DNA from: Micropterus salmoides
Taxonomy: Eukaryota > Chordata > Actinopteri > Centrarchiformes > Centrarchidae
DNA length: 64,000 bases
Assembly: GCF_014851395.1 (NCBI RefSeq)
Contig: NW_024041150.1
Span: 33,429,585-33,493,584, forward strand
Reading direction: 5' to 3'
The position numbers and the translations under genes are program-made. Each line of letters opens with the position of its first letter. Within the stretch, counting starts at the first letter, position 1. Under the pieces are notes generated by a model. The model had not been told where the DNA came from. It did not search any database and saw nothing but the letters and a program-made list of their open reading frames with translations. This document shows, piece by piece, positions 62,007-64,000 of the stretch.

Positions 62007-62399
62007 TCAAACAGTCGCTCCCAGCAGGTCTTCCGACTTGGCCATGATCTCGTTCTGGTTGGAGTCCAAGCCGTAGAACTTGACCTTCAGCCCGTCGACA
62101 GGGTGGACCACAGGTACCGTGATCACGCGAGGGAACTGCCGGCTGGCCAGCTCAAAACGGCTTGTGCATGCCAGCTCAATAGCGAGGATGCGAAGGAAGA
62201 GGTTGGCGAGCTGCTTGCCCAGGCAGGACCGGACTCCACCGCCGAATGGCAGGTAGTTGAAGCGCCCCTCTTTGTCTTCTCCCCGCTCCTGGCTGAAGCG
62301 GTCAGGGTCAAAGGCCTCCACGTCCTTGAAGACAGATGAGGTGTCGTGAGTGTCCCGAATGCTGTACATCACACTCCAGCCCTTTGGAATCTGGACTCC
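62007..62399 (-). CDS. cyp26b1: cyp26b1 terminal coding exon (cytochrome P450 26B1, C-terminal 130 residues)
   Basis: This exon encodes the haem-binding C-terminal part of the retinoic acid hydroxylase CYP26B1, an ER-membrane P450 that oxidises all-trans retinoic acid to 4-hydroxy, 18-hydroxy and 4-oxo products and so limits retinoid signalling. It opens after the acceptor CTCCAG with GVQIPKGWSVMY. The PERF-type motif DPDRF follows at about residues 31-35 of the exon. The haem loop FGGGVRSCLG at about 52-61 fits FxxGxRxCxG with its cysteine ligand intact. The protein ends LDSNQNEIMAKSEDLLGATV, then TGA at 62007-62009. That tail and the RDTHDT and HPVDGLKVKF segments are typical of CYP26B1 and differ from CYP26A1 and CYP26C1. 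Length matches the last exon of the vertebrate gene. The exon is phase 0 at its 5' end and I see no break. The neighbouring exon is 63038-63322. Confidence 0.95.
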   Translation of the reverse strand, partial: GVQIPKGWSVMYSIRDTHDTSSVFKDVEAFDPDRFSQERGEDKEGRFNYLPFGGGVRSCLGKQLANLFLRILAIELACTSRFELASRQFPRVITVPVVHPVDGLKVKFYGLDSNQNEIMAKSEDLLGATV

Positions 62400-63037
62400 C
62401 TGGAGACAGAAAGACAGAGAAATTAAGCCAGTGAGCAGGTTTGTAAAGGTGTAACCATGACTGCAGGTAGATTTCAATCAATGCTGCGAAACACATTATG
62501 GCACATGAACTTGTACGGCCAGAGATTTTGTAAGTTGCAAAACATTTGATTCCAGTTCGCTGGCTAAAGGCTTGACTCGACTCTGGGGGCGGATGCACAC
62601 ACCGACAGCTGCGGACCTCACCGATGTGCCCTACGTCTTTTTATACTGCTTTCTGGAGTCAGCTTGGCGGACTCGTTTCACACATGCGCAGTAGATCGGT
62701 TGGCGCACTGGTAGCGTAGTCGGTGAGCGGACAGGTCCGCGTGGTCCTAAAAAAATGGGAGGCACACGGACGTCCACACAGACCCTCCTCATGTGGACCC
62801 TTGCGTGCTCACTGACGCAGAAAGTATAATCCTTGCTTAAGAATGGGGTACTTCTATTTGTACCAGTTTTGAATGCAGGAATGTTAGAATCAGTTGGGAT
62901 GGCAGTTTGTATGTACCCATAAAAACTTGTGTTTTGGGTAGTTTCTTAAATGCATGATAAGAAACACAGATATTAAAGAGATATAAATCATTAAGTGGCT
63001 AAAGTATTCAGTCGGGAAGTATTCCTGGGCTACTCAC
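62400..63037 (-). other. cyp26b1: cyp26b1 last intron
   Basis: This is a 638-bp phase-0 intron between the two visible coding exons. The donor at 63037 reads GTGAGT and the acceptor at 62400-62401 reads CTGTCTCCAG, both good consensus sites on the minus strand. Most of it is AT-rich, but 62585-62795 is a sharply CpG-dense insert described separately. No further exon is seen inside. Confidence 0.9.
62585..62795. repeat. CpG-dense promoter-like insert in the cyp26b1 intron
   Basis: About 210 bp of CpG-rich sequence sits inside an otherwise AT-rich intron. GCGGAC occurs three times at near-regular spacing (62611, 62667, 62727), the last as a perfect GCGGAC-AG-GTCCGC hairpin at 62727-62740. On the minus strand, the sense strand of cyp26b1, there is a TATAAAAAG box at 62637-62645, with a TGCGCATG NRF1-like site about 40 bases upstream of it at 62683-62690. 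On the plus strand 62712-62723 (TAGCGTAGTCGG) fits the pol III A-box consensus exactly, but I see no matching B box. Most likely this is a fragment of a mobile element carrying its own promoter. A CpG-island-type intragenic promoter is the alternative. Confidence 0.5.
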
Positions 63038-63322
63038 GTCAAGTTCAAAGGTCTGCATGGCGGTTCGATAGGCCCCTGAGACTGGCGAAAAGAGTCTCAG
63101 GACCTCTTTGATGACACAGTCCAGGTACTTGAGGCTCACAATGGTGTCCAACCTCAGCTCTCCTTCAGGGCAGAGGCAGCCATTATGGAGAAGACCCCTG
63201 GCTCTCAGCTCCTCCCTCAGGCGCTCCAGGACAGCGGGGTGGCGGAGGAGCTGCATGATGAGCGAGGTGCTGGCGCTGGCTGTCGTGGCGAAGGCAGCAA
63301 AGATCAGCTCGATTGTCGACTC
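63038..63322 (-). CDS. cyp26b1: cyp26b1 penultimate coding exon (I helix to K helix, 95 residues)
   Basis: This exon encodes the middle of the catalytic domain of the CYP26B1 retinoic acid hydroxylase, roughly residues 288-382 of a 512-residue protein. On the minus strand it begins after CATCCCACAG with ESTIELIFAAFATTASAST, the I-helix segment that forms the oxygen-binding groove. CYP26B1 has AxATT here rather than the commoner GxETT, so the missing acidic residue is a family trait and not damage. The K-helix ExxR motif is in IKEVLRLF, and the exon ends QTFELD just before the donor GTGAGT. Both junctions are phase 0, so it joins the terminal exon directly to read FELD-GVQIPKGW. The reading frame is open throughout. 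Residues GAYRTAMQ differ from the GGYRTVLQ I recall for the mammalian protein. Upstream exons lie beyond the window. Confidence 0.95.
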
Positions 63323-64000
63323 CTGTGGGATGACAGAGAGGCAAGATGGTGTATTAGTGCACTGGTTCCTAAACATTTCAGCTTGTGATGAGCAATGCCT
63401 ACTCATGAGCCCTCATCTCGCCTGTGAGCAGTTTAAGACGTTTTAGACTCCTTACACTCCACTGTATAAGTAGACCTAGTAAATTGTTAGATACAGGATG
63501 AGCAATTATCTCTCTTCTCCATAAAGGGTTTAGAAAAGATAAAACTTTCTATATACAGCCTCTAAACTCTCTATTACTATCCACTACTTGACCAGTGCTG
63601 GGAAAAGCCAGTGACTGATCTAGAAAATAAAGCATAATTTTAGCATGAGCACAAACTTTCACAGAGTGTGGAATTGTACTGAGGGTATATGAGTTGATTT
63701 GTCTTTACTTGGTGGGTAAGCCAACTGGACTGTCTCTCAGCTTCTGATGGACTAATTGCTTTTCACTTGAATAAAGTCCGGAGAGTGGAAATAAAAATGG
63801 TAGTGTGTAGTGAGCTTAAGGGAGATTGTGGATATTAGCCAGATGTCCAGCCATAGCCACAATTACTGTTTTTGAGGTGGTACCAAAACAAAATTCAGAA
63901 TTTATGATTCAAGAAAACAGATTATCTTACCTGCATGTTATAGAGTTTTCAGTGGCATTTTGATTGGTTATTTACATTTAATGTAAAAACTTTTTTTCAA
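63323..64000 (-). other. cyp26b1: 3' part of the upstream cyp26b1 intron (partial)
   Basis: The acceptor at 63323-63324 is preceded on the minus strand by a pyrimidine tract (CTCTCTGTCATCCCACAG). From there to the window edge I see no segment that reads as another CYP26B1 exon, so the preceding exon lies beyond base 64000. The sequence is AT-rich and has no recognisable repeat. Confidence 0.85.

Noticed and set aside
62308..62598. Minus- and plus-strand frames overlapping the cyp26b1 exons (also 61887-62339, 63108-63446)
   Set aside because: They are shadows of the real exons or run into the introns. The splice-defined CYP26B1 frame explains the sequence.
1..64000. CRISPR arrays, rRNA, authentic tRNA genes or microRNA hairpins
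   Set aside because: Repeats with regular spacers are absent, the tRNA-like boxes all belong to SINEs, and no known microRNA seed-stem was recognised.

Overview
The window reads as a stretch of a ray-finned fish genome, most likely a spiny-rayed (acanthomorph) teleost. It is AT-rich and full of CA/GT microsatellites. It carries decayed fish-type repeats: a V-SINE with a tRNA-like head and LINE-like tail, a second tRNA-head SINE, hAT-like elements, TTAA-flanked elements and a dead Tc1-like transposase. Its only recognised protein gene has vertebrate-style introns. There is no sign of bacterial, plasmid or phage organisation, no CRISPR array and no rRNA gene.

The one secure gene lies at the right edge on the minus strand: the last two coding exons of cyp26b1, a retinoic-acid-degrading cytochrome P450. 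The penultimate exon is 63038-63322 (95 residues) and the terminal exon is 62007-62399 (130 residues plus stop). They are joined in phase 0 across a 638-bp intron with consensus splice sites. Together they encode about the last 225 residues, including the I helix, the ExxR motif, the DPDRF motif and the haem-cysteine loop. The first four exons and the promoter lie beyond base 64000. The 3' UTR probably runs from 62006 down to about 59.8 or 58.7 kb, where minus-strand AATAAA signals occur.

Everything from 1 to about 58.7 kb looks like the 3'-flanking gene desert of cyp26b1. In tetrapods the gene is flanked on this side by a large gene-poor interval towards dysf, so this fits known synteny. The layout, left to right, is: microsatellites (0-1 kb); repeat fragments (2-5 kb); a 986-bp hAT element (6.0-7.0 kb); a copy of repeat family B (8.9-9.4 kb); a polypyrimidine tract (10.7-11.3 kb); mostly plain sequence (11.3-17.8 kb); another family-B copy, a palindromic repeat, a complete 679-bp inverted-repeat element of family A and a SINE (18.3-20.9 kb); a degenerate array of about 330-bp units broken up by other elements (23.2-25.7 kb); a V-SINE and a 767-bp hAT element (31.2-32.5 kb); two TTAA-flanked elements back to back (34.7-35.8 kb); a coding-like small reading frame (39.4-39.7 kb); a further inverted-repeat element (41.1-41.6 kb); V-SINE and family-A copies (44.4-45.7 kb); a Tc1 relic (48.1-48.8 kb); a 5'-truncated LINE/SINE tail with its own target duplication (49.2 kb); and a 936-bp hAT element (54.7-55.6 kb).

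The most notable points are the interrupted array at 23.2-25.7 kb, the two inverted-repeat families that share an internal block, the three hAT-like elements dated by target duplications, a CpG-dense promoter-like insert inside the last cyp26b1 intron, a perfect (TA)n palindrome in the presumed 3' UTR, and a 65-codon reading frame with coding-like codon use. Repeat family names are from memory and boundaries are read by eye. No alignment or database search was run.
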